Source: Serratia rhizosphaerae (lineage in GTDB: Bacteria; Pseudomonadota; Gammaproteobacteria; Enterobacterales; Enterobacteriaceae). From it: a DNA stretch of 64,000 bases. The notes under the pieces are model-generated. The model saw nothing but the letters and a program-made list of their open reading frames with translations, had not been told where the DNA came from and did not search any database. Position numbers and translations under genes: made by a program. Shown piece by piece: positions 9,098 to 18,253 of this stretch (within the stretch, counting starts at the first letter, position 1; every line of letters begins with the position of its first letter). Where the stretch lies: assembly GCF_009817885.1 (NCBI RefSeq), contig NZ_CP041764.1, positions 1,116,001 through 1,180,000 of the forward strand, written 5' to 3'.

Positions 9098-9884
9098 TTT
9101 TCAGCGCTCCTTCACGAACTTTTTTCAGGAACGGGCCAAAACCATGTTCGCCCAACCAGAAATCAAAAGTGTGCTGTACGCCGTTGGAGGTCAGGGTCGC
9201 GCCGGACAGGGCGTCCACGCCATGAATATCCCCTGCGGGCGCGCCGCCTTTCACCACGCGGATGGCCGGCTTGCCGCTGTCGTCAAACAGCTTCTTGCCC
9301 ACCCACTGCTGGCGCCAGGACGCATTTTCCACCTCACCGCCCAGCCCCGGGGTTTCCCCCTGGTCGTAGTAGGTGATGCCTTTGACCGTGTCGCCATCGC
9401 CGTCGACGGCGACAAAGGCGTACATCATCGACCACAGGCCGGTGCCGTATACCGGCAGCACGATTTTGCTGACCGCGCCGGCGTCGTCGCGCACCAGGTA
9501 AATTTCAGCCTGGTTGCTGCGACGCTTGATGCCCGCCGGATCCTGCGCCGCCGGCAAGGCGATGCTCTTGGCGTTATCGCGCAGCGCTGCGGCCTGATCG
9601 AACGATGTCGCATCGCCCTGCACGAAATCGCCGCTGTTCAGATCCACCAGCCGCGCCTCAATGCGTTTGTCGAAGATTTGCTTCACCTGCTCGCCGGGCA
9701 TCGCCGGCTGCAGCAGCCCCGCCACGTCCAGGATATTGCGCTGCTTATCCAGCAGCTTTTGCTCCTGCTGTTTGGACTTCAGGCCGACGGCGGAGCCCGC
9801 CACCACCACTGAACACACCAGACACAGCAACAGTACTACCAGCAGCGTTTTACCGATGCTGTCATTTTTTGCTTCACTCGCCAC
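9090..9884 (-). CDS. nqrC: Na+-NQR subunit C, covalent FMN carrier
   Basis: The product has 264 residues: one N-terminal membrane helix (about 12-34) and a periplasmic FMN-binding domain. The ApbE target motif is DALSGAT, with Thr230 the likely FMN attachment site. The electron path runs from NqrF through the NqrD/E iron centre to this FMN and then to NqrB. The start overlaps the end of nqrB by 11 bases. Confidence 0.98.
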
Positions 9885-11115
9885 GGGCTTTTCTCCGCTT
9901 GATGTTAGCCTGCACCACCAGATAATCGAACAGCGGTGCGAACAGGTTGGCGAACAGAATCGCCAGCATCATCCCTTCCGGATAGGCCGGGTTGACCACG
10001 CGAATCAACACGCACATCACGCCGATCAGGATGCCGTACCACCACTTCCCTTTGTTGGTGAAGGCGGCGGAAACCGGGTCGGTCGCCATAAAGATCATGC
10101 CGAAGGCGAAACCGCCCAGCACCATGTGCCAGTACCACGGCATGGCGAACATCGGGTTGGTGTCGGAGCCAATTGCGTTAAACAGATAGGCGGTGGCGAT
10201 CATGCCGAGCATCACGCCGGCGACGATGCGCCAGGAAGCGATGCGGGCAAACAGGATAATCGCGCCGCCGATCAGGATCATCAGCGTGGAGACTTCACCA
10301 ACAGAGCCGGGAATGTTGCCGAGGAAGGCGTCCATCCAGGTGATGGAATGGCCGGTCGCCACGTTGCTCAGGCCCTGCGCGCCGCCGGCGCTCCACTGGG
10401 CCAGCGGGGTTGCGCCGGAGAAGCCGTCCGCCGAGGTCCACACCAGATCGCCGGAAATCTGCGCCGGGTAGGCGAAGAACAGGAACGCGCGCCCTGCCAG
10501 CGCCGGGTTGAGGAAGTTGCGTCCGGTGCCGCCGAAGATCTCTTTGGCAATCACCACGCCGAAGGTAATCCCCAGCGCCGCCTGCCACAGCGGCAGCGTC
10601 GGCGGTACGATCAGCGCAAACAGAATCGAGGTGACGAAGAAACCTTCGTTAATCTCATGCTTGCGGATGATGGAGAACAACACTTCCCAAAAGCCGCCGA
10701 CGATAAACACCACGGCGTAAATCGGCACAAAGTAGGTTGCCCCCAGCACCATTTTACTGACCCAGCCGGCGTCCGGCGCCAGCGAGGCGCCCAGCCACTG
10801 CGCCAGCACGTAGTGCCAGTCGCCCGCCAGCACCTGTTGCAGCTGATCGCCGCTGTACATCTGGTGCAGCGCGGGGATCGCCTGCTGCCCCACGTTGTAC
10901 ATGCCCCAGAACATCGCCGGGAATACCGCCATCCACACCAGGATCATCATGCGCTTCAGGTCGATGGCGTCACGCACGTGCGAAGCGCCGTGCGTCACCG
11001 TGCCCGGCGTGTAGAAGACCGTAGTGGTGGCTTCATATAACGGGTACCACTTTTCCAGCTTGCCGCCCGGCGTGAAGTGATGCTCGATTTTCTCAAAATA
11101 GTTCTTCAGGCCCAT
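9874..11115 (-). CDS. nqrB: Na+-NQR subunit B, sodium channel and FMN carrier
   Basis: This is a 413-residue, roughly ten-helix membrane protein homologous to RnfD. It carries covalent FMN on Thr236 in DGFSGATPLAQ, the same residue number as in Vibrio cholerae NqrB. It also holds non-covalent riboflavin and provides the Na+ path. GGTGRNFLNPALAGRAFLF is a conserved family segment. It starts 3 bases after nqrA. Confidence 0.98.
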   Translation of the reverse strand: MGLKNYFEKIEHHFTPGGKLEKWYPLYEATTTVFYTPGTVTHGASHVRDAIDLKRMMILVWMAVFPAMFWGMYNVGQQAIPALHQMYSGDQLQQVLAGDWHYVLAQWLGASLAPDAGWVSKMVLGATYFVPIYAVVFIVGGFWEVLFSIIRKHEINEGFFVTSILFALIVPPTLPLWQAALGITFGVVIAKEIFGGTGRNFLNPALAGRAFLFFAYPAQISGDLVWTSADGFSGATPLAQWSAGGAQGLSNVATGHSITWMDAFLGNIPGSVGEVSTLMILIGGAIILFARIASWRIVAGVMLGMIATAYLFNAIGSDTNPMFAMPWYWHMVLGGFAFGMIFMATDPVSAAFTNKGKWWYGILIGVMCVLIRVVNPAYPEGMMLAILFANLFAPLFDYLVVQANIKRRKARGE

Positions 11116-11118
11116 GGG

Positions 11119-12465
11119 TTATCCTTCCAGCTCAATCTTGGTCAGCACGTCGCGCAGCACCGGAGCGTATTCATACTTACCCGGGCAGACAAAGGTGCAC
11201 AACGCCAGATCCTCTTCATCCAGCTCCAGGCAGCCCAGAGACTGCGCGCTGTCGGTATCGCCCGCCAGCAGATCGCGCAGCAGCAGCGTCGGCAGAATAT
11301 CCAGCGGCATCACCCGCTCGTAGTTGCCGATCGGCACCATGGAACGCTCTCCGCCGTTGGTGCTGGTGGAGAAGGCGAACAGTTTGTTCTTCAGGAAGTG
11401 CCCCAGCGTGGTACGGGTGATAGTGAACTTGTTCGACGAAGGCAGCACCCAGCCGAGCAGCTCTTTTTCACGCCCTTCTTCCAGCACGGACACCTGACTG
11501 TGGAAGCGGCCGAGGTAGGCCTTCGGGCCGACGGCGTGCGTGCCGCTCAGCACTGAGCCGGTGATCACACGGTTTTCGCCGTCTTTCAGGCGGCCCGCGG
11601 TCAGCTCATCCAGGCTGGCGCCCAGACGGGTGCGCAGCAGCGCCGGCTGTTCAACCTGCGGCCCGGCCAGGGCAACCACGCGACGCGTGTCGAGTTTGCC
11701 GGTGGTGAACAGCGTGCCGATGGCGATCACATCCTGATAGCCGATATGCCACACGGTTTTCTTGATGCTTACCGGCTCGATAAAGTGAATGTGAGTGCCT
11801 ACCAACCCTGCTGGGTGCGGGCCGGCGAACTCGTTGTAGGTGATTTGCGCATTATCGGCGCCGGACAGTTTGCCGCCGGCCGCCTGGCAGACGTGCACCT
11901 TGCCGTCGGTCAGACGCGTCAGCACCGTCAGGCCGGCGTTAAACGCCGCCAGCTGCTCGGCGATGATCACCTGCGGATCGGCGGCCAGCGGCTGGGTGTC
12001 GATAGCGGTGACGAAAATGGCGCGCGGCGTGCTGCCCGGACGCGGCGTTTTACTGAAAGGACGGGTGCGCAGCGCAGTCCACAGGCCGCTGCTCAGCAGC
12101 TCGCCTTCTACCATGCCGCGTTCCAGCTGCGCCAGATCGGCCGGTGAGTAATGGGCGAACGTTTCCTGCTGCGCGTCGTCGTCAACGGCAATCACCACCG
12201 ATTGCAGGACGCGACGCTCGCCGCGGTTGATGGCGACGATTTTGCCGCCGGCCGGCGCGGTGAATAAGACCCCGGGGTTCTTTTTATCTTCGAACAGCGC
12301 CTGACCAAGCTTAACGCTGTCGCCCTCCTGCACCAGCATGGAGGGACGCATACCGATATACTCCTCCCCCAGCAGTGCCACGTGCTTGAGATGCGGGCCG
12401 TCCTGAATCGCCTGAGTCGGTGCTCCGGCTATCGGCAGGTCTAACCCTTTTCTGATTTTAATCAT
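11119..12465 (-). CDS. nqrA: Na+-NQR subunit A
   Basis: This 448-residue cytosol-facing subunit, starting MIKIRKGLDLPIAGAP, is related to RnfC but lacks its ferredoxin cysteines, as is normal for NqrA. It takes part in quinone binding at the membrane interface. It is the first recognised subunit gene of the nqrABCDEF-apbE-nqrM operon. Its start codon overlaps the stop of a small upstream frame, and the best ribosome site in the region belongs to that frame. nqrA translation may therefore depend on coupling, because only AGGAT close to the ATG is available. Confidence 0.98.
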   Translation of the reverse strand: MIKIRKGLDLPIAGAPTQAIQDGPHLKHVALLGEEYIGMRPSMLVQEGDSVKLGQALFEDKKNPGVLFTAPAGGKIVAINRGERRVLQSVVIAVDDDAQQETFAHYSPADLAQLERGMVEGELLSSGLWTALRTRPFSKTPRPGSTPRAIFVTAIDTQPLAADPQVIIAEQLAAFNAGLTVLTRLTDGKVHVCQAAGGKLSGADNAQITYNEFAGPHPAGLVGTHIHFIEPVSIKKTVWHIGYQDVIAIGTLFTTGKLDTRRVVALAGPQVEQPALLRTRLGASLDELTAGRLKDGENRVITGSVLSGTHAVGPKAYLGRFHSQVSVLEEGREKELLGWVLPSSNKFTITRTTLGHFLKNKLFAFSTSTNGGERSMVPIGNYERVMPLDILPTLLLRDLLAGDTDSAQSLGCLELDEEDLALCTFVCPGKYEYAPVLRDVLTKIELEG

Positions 12466-12550
12466 AGGATTTATACGATGTTTTTATGGTTTCACATGTC
12501 GTCGTGGCCAGGGCCAGTACGGACAATGCCAGGATGATGAGACGCCACAC
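12458..12550 (-). CDS. Possible 30-residue leader peptide overlapping nqrA
   Basis: A GTG at 12550 has GGAGG four bases before it and opens a frame of 30 codons. The peptide begins MWRLIILALSVLALATTTC, a hydrophobic signal-like stretch with one cysteine, then a short polar tail rich in Thr, Lys, Ser and Tyr. Its TAA lies inside the first codons of nqrA (TATGATTAA holds both the nqrA ATG and this stop), the usual geometry of translational coupling. The residues before the cysteine are TTT, so it is not a clean lipobox. I do not recognise a family. It could be a chance frame, so confidence is limited. Confidence 0.38.
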   Translation of the reverse strand: MWRLIILALSVLALATTTCETIKTSYKSYD

Positions 12551-12561
12551 GTCGCCTCCGG

Positions 12562-12588
12562 GTTGAATACTCCAACGCCGTATTCAAC
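12562..12588 (-). promoter_or_regulatory. Hairpin in the nqr leader
   Basis: GTTGAATAC (12562-12570) and GTATTCAAC (12580-12588) are perfect inverted arms around nine bases. They lie directly upstream of the GGAGG of the small leader frame. It could be an RNA hairpin that affects access to that ribosome site, or a protein-binding palindrome. No T-run follows, so it is not a terminator. Confidence 0.5.
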
Positions 12589-13174
12589 ATGAATTCTCGC
12601 GTATTGACGCTATGAGTAGAGAACAGCACTTCCATTGTTATTGACGCCCCCTTCCCTCACCCACAATTCAACCGGCGCAACGCTGCTTCGCCACTGGCGA
12701 AACGGCCGCTGAACGCGAACGGTTTGTTTGCTTGCCAATACCCGACCTGCTGGCCACAGCCCAGCGGTATCAAGCCGAAGATGGTAACATTTTTCGCAAC
12801 ATTTTTCTCCATTCGTCAGTGACCTGAGTCAAGCAAACGGAATTAAGTTGTTGCTTATTTCCTGCATGAATCGTTAAAAATTGGCGGTTAATTCACTTTT
12901 ATCGAGCTTTGTAGTTTTTTTATACATATCCTATATTGCTAAATATAAACACGCTGGTAATCTGGCGTGGCGTAAATGCAACAAAAAGTCAGTGGCACGC
13001 GGACGGTTAATCACCGTCGGCACATAAATATTTATCCTGAATAATTCAAGTCACACCAGGACGGCGACCGGGCATCGGTTCCGCAACAGGCCATGGCCTG
13101 CGGCGGGAAGCGCGGCACTATGGCCGGCACGGGTATGGCGCGGGATTATGACGGGGTATAGCAGGAATAATTTA
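12589..13174 (-). other. Long intergenic region between nqrA and dpaA
   Basis: Nearly 600 bases separate two divergent units. The part at about 12830-12960 is markedly AT-rich. Small inverted repeats include TTCGCCACTGGCGAA near 12690 and GACGGTTAATCACCGTC near 13003. Promoters for nqr and dpaA must lie here, but I find no -35/-10 pair strong enough to name. A ten-codon frame starting near 12804 on the minus strand after GGAGAAAA is too short to support. No gene is called. Confidence 0.5.
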
Positions 13175-13966
13175 ATGAGCAGAATCGCGCTGTTATTTGC
13201 GATGCTGGTTTCTATGCCGATGATCACCGCCTGCAGCGCCAGCGAGCAGGTGCCTGAAACACCGGTTGTTAAACAGCAATTAATGGGTTCGCCCGTCTAT
13301 ATCCAGATATTTAAAGAAGAGCGGACGTTAGAACTTTACGCCAAGATGGGCAATGAGTTCCGTCTGGTGAATAGTTTTCCGATCTGTAACTATTCCGGCG
13401 GACTGGGGCCGAAACGCGTCCAGGGCGACTTTAAGAGTCCCGAGGGCTTTTATAGCGTCGACGTGCGCCATCTGAAACCCGACAGCCGCTATTATCGGGC
13501 GATTAATATCGGCTTCCCGAATGCGTACGACCGCGCGCAGGGCTATTCCGGCGCCTACCTGATGATCCACGGCGAATGTAAATCCATCGGCTGCTACGCC
13601 ATGACCAACGGTTATATGGATGAGATCTACCGCTATGTGGCGGCGGCGTTCAACAACGGCCAGCGTCTGGTGGATATCAGCATCTACCCGTTCCGCATGA
13701 CCGAACAGAACATGATACGCCACCGCTCCTCGGTGTACGCCAGCTTCTGGCGTCAGCTGAAGCCGGGCTATGACTACTTTGTCAAAAACCACCAGCCGCC
13801 GACCATGCAGGTCGCCAACGGCCAGTATGTGCTGGGCAAACCGCTGATGAACGGCGGGCAGTCGAATACGCTGTTCGCCTCGACAACGCAGCCGGCAACC
13901 ACCTCCGGCGCGCAGTCAGGCAACCCGTTCAGCCCGTCACAGCAGCCGCTCACCGTAGTGAAATAA
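13175..13966 (+). CDS. dpaA: DpaA (YafK), LD-transpeptidase-fold murein-lipoprotein amidase
   Basis: The 263-residue YkuD-domain protein matches E. coli YafK/DpaA. DpaA hydrolyses the bond between diaminopimelate of peptidoglycan and the C-terminal lysine of Braun lipoprotein. The catalytic signature is HGECKSIGCYAM, with the His and the Cys both present. The conserved start of the mature part is QQLMGSPVYIQIFKEERTL. I chose the ATG at 13175, because AGGAA lies 7 bases upstream and it yields a good signal peptide. An upstream ATG at 13148 adds nine polar residues and has a poor ribosome site. The signal ends MITAC, which looks like a lipobox, so this version may be membrane-anchored. The C-terminal 40 residues are Ser/Thr/Gln-rich and differ from E. 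coli. Confidence 0.94.
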   Translation: MSRIALLFAMLVSMPMITACSASEQVPETPVVKQQLMGSPVYIQIFKEERTLELYAKMGNEFRLVNSFPICNYSGGLGPKRVQGDFKSPEGFYSVDVRHLKPDSRYYRAINIGFPNAYDRAQGYSGAYLMIHGECKSIGCYAMTNGYMDEIYRYVAAAFNNGQRLVDISIYPFRMTEQNMIRHRSSVYASFWRQLKPGYDYFVKNHQPPTMQVANGQYVLGKPLMNGGQSNTLFASTTQPATTSGAQSGNPFSPSQQPLTVVK

Positions 13967-14704
13967 GGCAAACTCGCCTGGCTCAATCTTGTGCCAGGTT
14001 TCATTGCCGGTCAGCGGCTGGGTGGCAATCACCGTGACCACGTCGTTCGGCGTGGTCTGCCGCTGAAAATCAATCTCCACGTCCTGATCGAGCAGCGTCG
14101 CCTTGCCAAACGGCGCGCGGCGCGTGATCCAGTACAGATTGGTCGAGCAGAAGGCCATCACGTACTGGCCGTCCGACAGCAGCATATTGAACACGCCTTT
14201 ACTGCGCAGCTGCTGCGCCAGCAGCGCGATATAGCGGAACACCGCCGGCCAGCGGCCCGGCGTACGCGGGTATTTCAGCGACAGCTGGTGCAGCAGCCAG
14301 CAGAATGCATATTCGCTGTCGGTCTGGCCGATCGGGCGGAAGGTGCCGGTTTCCAGGTTACGGTAGCCTTTCAGCTGGCCGTTGTGCGCGTAAGTCCAGT
14401 TGCGTCCCCACAGCTCGCGGGTAAACGGATGGGTATTTTCCAGCGCCACCTCGCCGCGGTTGGCCTGGCGGATATGCGAAATTACCGCGCAGGACTTGAT
14501 TGGGTAGTCCTGCACCAGACGGGCGATCGGCGAATTGAAACTGGGCTGCGGATCTTTAAACGTGCGGCAGCCGTTGCCTTCATAGAAGGTGATGCCCCAA
14601 CCGTCTTTATGCGGACCGGTGCGGCCGCCGCGCTGCACCAGGCCGGTAAAACTGAAACAGATATCGGTCGGCACATTCGCGCTCATCCCGAGCAGTTCAC
14701 ACAT
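13937..14704 (-). CDS. yafJ: YafJ, class II glutamine amidotransferase
   Basis: The protein has 255 residues, the E. coli YafJ length. It has an N-terminal-nucleophile glutaminase domain: Met1 is followed by Cys2 (MCELLGMSANVPTD), which becomes the catalytic N-terminus once Met is removed. Other visible family motifs are GGRTGPHKDGWG and YAHNGQLKGY. The acceptor reaction is not known in E. coli. The open frame extends six codons further, but AAGGAG nine bases before the Met-Cys ATG and the need for an N-terminal Cys fix the start. Its 3' end overlaps the convergent dpaA by 30 bases. Confidence 0.94.
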   Translation of the reverse strand: MCELLGMSANVPTDICFSFTGLVQRGGRTGPHKDGWGITFYEGNGCRTFKDPQPSFNSPIARLVQDYPIKSCAVISHIRQANRGEVALENTHPFTRELWGRNWTYAHNGQLKGYRNLETGTFRPIGQTDSEYAFCWLLHQLSLKYPRTPGRWPAVFRYIALLAQQLRSKGVFNMLLSDGQYVMAFCSTNLYWITRRAPFGKATLLDQDVEIDFQRQTTPNDVVTVIATQPLTGNETWHKIEPGEFALFHYGERLL

Positions 14705-14752
14705 CGAAAACCACTCCTTCATAGTGGGCGCCCTGCGCCCCTACCTCATGAA

Positions 14753-14775
14753 GACGGGGACGCGCGGCCCCCGTC
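14753..14775 (-). terminator. Hairpin downstream of gmhA
   Basis: GACGGGG (14753-14759) pairs with CCCCGTC (14769-14775). It starts 5 bases past the gmhA stop in the gmhA-yafJ gap. There is no clear U-tract, so it may only attenuate read-through into yafJ. Confidence 0.4.
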
Positions 14776-14779
14776 GGCC

Positions 14780-15361
14780 TTAAGCCTTAACCATCTCTTT
14801 TTCGATCAGCTGAATCAAGATATGAATCGCTTTGATATGGATTTCCTGAATGCGGTCAGCGTAGCCGAAGTGCGGCACGCGGATTTCCACATCGGCGGAA
14901 CCGGCCATTTTACCGCCGTCTTTGCCGGTCAGGGTGATCACCTTCATCCCTTGGGCGCGCGCTGCTTCAATCGCCTTGATGATGTTGCCGGAGTTGCCGG
15001 AGGTAGAGATGCCCAGCAGCACGTCGCCTTCGCGACCCACGGCTTCCACATAGCGGGAGAACACATAGTCATAACCGAAGTCGTTGCTGACGCAGGACAG
15101 GTGGCTCACGTCGGAAATGGCAATCGCCGGGTAGCCCGGACGGTTCTCGCGGTAGCGGCCGGTCAGCTCTTCGGCGAAATGCATCGCGTCGCAGTGCGAA
15201 CCGCCGTTGCCGCAGGAGATCACCTTGCCGCCGGCTTTAAAGGAATCGGCCAGCAATACGGCGGCGCGCTGAATGGCGTCGATGTTGGCGTCATCGCTGA
15301 TAAATTTCGCCAGCGTATCCGCCGCTTCATTCAGTTCACTGCGAATCAGGTCGTGGTACAT
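14780..15361 (-). CDS. gmhA: Sedoheptulose-7-phosphate isomerase
   Basis: GmhA (LpcA) converts D-sedoheptulose 7-phosphate to D-glycero-D-manno-heptose 7-phosphate, the first step toward the heptose of the LPS inner core. The 193 residues agree with E. coli GmhA almost throughout. The SIS-domain motifs SCGNGGSHCDAMHFAEE and GISTSGNSGN are present. The frame could start eight codons earlier, but the ATG with GAGG upstream gives the family N-terminus MYHDLIRSELNEA. It is cytosolic and divergent from fadE. Confidence 0.97.
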   Translation of the reverse strand: MYHDLIRSELNEAADTLAKFISDDANIDAIQRAAVLLADSFKAGGKVISCGNGGSHCDAMHFAEELTGRYRENRPGYPAIAISDVSHLSCVSNDFGYDYVFSRYVEAVGREGDVLLGISTSGNSGNIIKAIEAARAQGMKVITLTGKDGGKMAGSADVEIRVPHFGYADRIQEIHIKAIHILIQLIEKEMVKA

Positions 15362-15571
15362 GAGATAGCCTCTTTTTATCGTCAATCTTCCGCCTTGCAG
15401 TGTAACGGATCGGGGAAAAACCGAGAAGCACTGCGCGCGAAACTACGCATCGGTTGAGGAGCGCCTGCGTTTTTTGACCTTTGGTGCTGTCAGTTTGTGA
15501 CCTGAGTTGTAATTAAAGTGTAAATGCATTGATAAAAACAATCGCCTGAACTAAAACCAATCTATACACCA

Positions 15572-15588
15572 AACAGGTCAGACCTCTT
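15572..15588 (+). promoter_or_regulatory. FadR operator of fadE
   Basis: AACAGGTCAGACCTCTT is a near-palindrome with two departures from the FadR consensus AnCTGGTCnGACCnGnT. It lies 20 bases upstream of the fadE ATG. E. coli fadE is repressed by FadR in the absence of long-chain acyl-CoA, so the same control is likely here. TATACA at 15563-15568 just before it could be the -10. Confidence 0.82.
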
Positions 15589-15608
15589 ACGACTTAGGAG
15601 CTGTAATC

Positions 15609-18065
15609 ATGATGGTTCTTAGTATTGTTGTGCTACTGGCGCTTATCAGCGTGCTGTTCTACCACCGGGTAAATCTGACCCTCAGCAGCCTGCTGCTGTT
15701 GGCCTATACCGCCGTCATGGGCGTTATCGGCCTGTGGAGTTTCTGGATGCTGCTGCCGCTGGCCGTGATCCTGCTGCCGCTGAACGTGACGTCACTGCGT
15801 CGCGGCTGGCTGTCCGCACCGGCGTTAAAAGCGTTCCGTAAAGTGATGCCGCCGATGTCCACCACAGAGAAAGAGGCGATCGACGCCGGTACCACCTGGT
15901 GGGAAGGCGATCTGTTCCGCGGCGCGCCGGACTGGAACAAGCTGCATAACTATCCGCAGCCGCAGCTGAGCGCCGAAGAGCAGGCGTTCCTCGACGGCCC
16001 GGTGGAAGAAGCCTGCCGTATGGCCAACGACTTCCAGATCACTCATGAGCTGGCCGATCTGCCGCCGGAGCTGTGGGCATACCTGAAAGAGCACCGCTTC
16101 TTTGCCATGATCATCAAGAAAGAGTTCGGCGGGCTGGAGTTCTCACCTTACGCCCAGGCGCGCGTGCTACAGAAACTGGCGGGTGTGTCCGGCATTCTGG
16201 CGATCACCGTCGGCGTACCGAACTCCCTCGGCCCGGGCGAGCTGCTGCAGCATTACGGCACCGAAGAGCAAAAAAACCGTTATCTGCCGGGCCTGGCGCG
16301 CGGCGAAGAGATCCCGTGCTTCGCGCTGACCAGCCCTGAGGCCGGTTCGGATGCCGGCGCCATTCCGGACGTCGGCACCGTGTGCATGGGCGAGTGGCAA
16401 GGCGAACAGGTTCTGGGCATGCGCCTGACCTGGAACAAGCGCTATATCACGCTGGCGCCGGTGGCTACCGTGCTCGGCCTGGCGTTTAAACTGTACGACC
16501 CGAATCACCTGCTGAGCGACGACGAAGCGCCGGGCATCACCTGCGCGCTGATCCCGACCAGCACGCCGGGCGTGGAGATCGGCAACCGCCACTTCCCGCT
16601 GAACATTCCGTTCCAGAACGGCCCGACGCGCGGCACCGACGTCTTCGTCCCGATCGACTACATTATCGGCGGGCCGAAAATGGCCGGTCAGGGCTGGCGC
16701 ATGCTGGTTGAGTGTCTGTCGGTCGGTCGCGGCATCACGCTGCCTTCCAACTCCACCGGCAGCGTGAAATCGCTGGCGCTGGGCATCGGCGCCTACGCCC
16801 ATATCCGCCGTCAGTTCAAAATCGCCATCGGCAAGATGGAAGGGATCGAAGAACCGCTGGCGCGCATCGCCGGCAACACCTATGTGATGGATGCCGCCGC
16901 CTCGCTGATTACCTATGCGCTGGTGCAGGGCGAAAAACCGGCGGTGCTGTCAGCGATCGTCAAATACCACTGTACCCACCGCGGTCAGCAGTCAACGATT
17001 GACGCCATGGATATCGCCGGCGGTAAGGGCATTATGCTGGGCGAATCCAACTTCCTGGCCCGCGCCTATCAGGGCGCGCCGATCGCCATCACCGTGGAAG
17101 GGGCCAATATCCTGACCCGTACCATGATGATCTTCGGTCAGGGGGCGATCCGCTGCCATCCTTACGTCCTGCAGGAAATGGCGGCGGCGCAGAACAACGA
17201 TCTGGCCGATTTCGACCGGGCGCTGTTCGGCCACCTCGGCCACGTGGGCAGCAACAAGGTACGCAGCTTCTGGCTCGGCCTGACCAACGGCCGCACCAGC
17301 GCCTCGCCGACCAAAGACGCCACCCGCCGCTACTATCAGCAGCTGAACCGCCTGAGCGCCAACCTGGCGCTGCTGTCGGACGTCTCTATGGGCGTACTGG
17401 GCGGCGATCTGAAGCGTCGCGAACGCATTTCCGCACGCCTGGGGGATATTCTCAGCCAGATGTATCTGGCCTCCGCCACGCTGAAACGTTTTGAAGATGA
17501 AGGACGTCAGAAGGACGATCTGCCGCTGGTGCACTGGGGCGTGCAGGACTGTCTGCATCAGGCCGAGCAGGCGCTGGACGATCTGCTGCGCAACTTCCCG
17601 AACCGCTTTATCGCCGGGGCGCTGCGGCTGGTGATCCTGCCGTTCGGCCGCGTGCATCAGGCGCCGTCCGATCGTCTGGATCACCAGTTGGCGAAGATCC
17701 TGCAGCAACCGTCCGCCACCCGCAGCCGTCTGGGACGCGGGCAGTACCTGGCCGCCAGCGAGCACAACCCGATAGGCCTGCTGGAAGAGGCGCTGGTGGA
17801 TGTGATCGCCGCCGAGCCGATTCATGCCCGCCTGTGTAAAGAGGCCGGTAAAAACCTGCCGTTCACCCGGCTGGATCGTCTGGCGCAGCGCGCACTGGAA
17901 GAAGGCAAGATCAGCGATGAGGAAGCGCGCATCCTGACCAAGGCCGAAGAGAGCCGTCTGCGTTCGATCAACGTGGATGACTTCGCACCGGAGGCGCTGG
18001 CGGCGCAGCAGCCGGAAAAGCCGCAGCCGCAGGAGAAACGCCGTCCGCATACTGAAGCGGCGTAA
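15609..18065 (+). CDS. fadE: Acyl-CoA dehydrogenase FadE
   Basis: FadE is the FAD-dependent acyl-CoA dehydrogenase of beta-oxidation in enterobacteria and makes trans-2-enoyl-CoA. The 818 residues compare with 814 in E. coli. Two or three N-terminal hydrophobic segments (residues 1-60) suggest membrane association. The dehydrogenase core starts near residue 100. It includes CFALTSPEAGSDAGA, the FAD-binding middle domain signature, and ITVEGANILTRTMM, the C-terminal segment with the likely catalytic Glu. An extra C-terminal region typical of FadE follows and ends in a charged, Pro-rich tail. TTAGGAG stands 7 bases before the ATG. Confidence 0.97.
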   Translation: MMVLSIVVLLALISVLFYHRVNLTLSSLLLLAYTAVMGVIGLWSFWMLLPLAVILLPLNVTSLRRGWLSAPALKAFRKVMPPMSTTEKEAIDAGTTWWEGDLFRGAPDWNKLHNYPQPQLSAEEQAFLDGPVEEACRMANDFQITHELADLPPELWAYLKEHRFFAMIIKKEFGGLEFSPYAQARVLQKLAGVSGILAITVGVPNSLGPGELLQHYGTEEQKNRYLPGLARGEEIPCFALTSPEAGSDAGAIPDVGTVCMGEWQGEQVLGMRLTWNKRYITLAPVATVLGLAFKLYDPNHLLSDDEAPGITCALIPTSTPGVEIGNRHFPLNIPFQNGPTRGTDVFVPIDYIIGGPKMAGQGWRMLVECLSVGRGITLPSNSTGSVKSLALGIGAYAHIRRQFKIAIGKMEGIEEPLARIAGNTYVMDAAASLITYALVQGEKPAVLSAIVKYHCTHRGQQSTIDAMDIAGGKGIMLGESNFLARAYQGAPIAITVEGANILTRTMMIFGQGAIRCHPYVLQEMAAAQNNDLADFDRALFGHLGHVGSNKVRSFWLGLTNGRTSASPTKDATRRYYQQLNRLSANLALLSDVSMGVLGGDLKRRERISARLGDILSQMYLASATLKRFEDEGRQKDDLPLVHWGVQDCLHQAEQALDDLLRNFPNRFIAGALRLVILPFGRVHQAPSDRLDHQLAKILQQPSATRSRLGRGQYLAASEHNPIGLLEEALVDVIAAEPIHARLCKEAGKNLPFTRLDRLAQRALEEGKISDEEARILTKAEESRLRSINVDDFAPEALAAQQPEKPQPQEKRRPHTEAA

Positions 18066-18084
18066 GCACACGCGGTAATCATTA

Positions 18085-18253
18085 AGGGGCGATCTTCGCC
18101 CCTCAGACCGCTGACAAAGTCAGTTATTAGGGAGAGCGTGGCGATGGGGTCGTAGCGGCGTAAGCCGCCGGAGCGCCCCTCGTTACGCTAGGCCCGGGTA
18201 TCTCGGGCCATCAGACGGCTTTGTCATCAACCTCAGGGGCGATCTTCGCCCCT
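18085..18253 (+). repeat. Duplicated terminator stem around a 131-bp hairpin-rich segment
   Basis: The 19-mer AGGGGCGATCTTCGCCCCT occurs at 18085-18103 and again at 18235-18253. The 131 bases between hold TGACAAAG (18112-18119) and its complement CTTTGTCA (18219-18226), CGGCG-TAAG-CCGCCG, and GGCCCG-N7-CGGGCC. This looks like a small palindromic intergenic element inserted in, or flanked by, the fadE terminator. I cannot name its family or count copies elsewhere from this window. Confidence 0.55.

Noticed and set aside
9661..11040. A 459-codon plus-strand frame opposite nqrB and nqrC
   Set aside because: Shadow of the nqr genes, with His/Gln/Arg-rich low-complexity translation.
13991..15457. 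A 488-codon plus-strand frame opposite yafJ and gmhA
   Set aside because: It spans two well-identified minus-strand genes and has no domain of its own.
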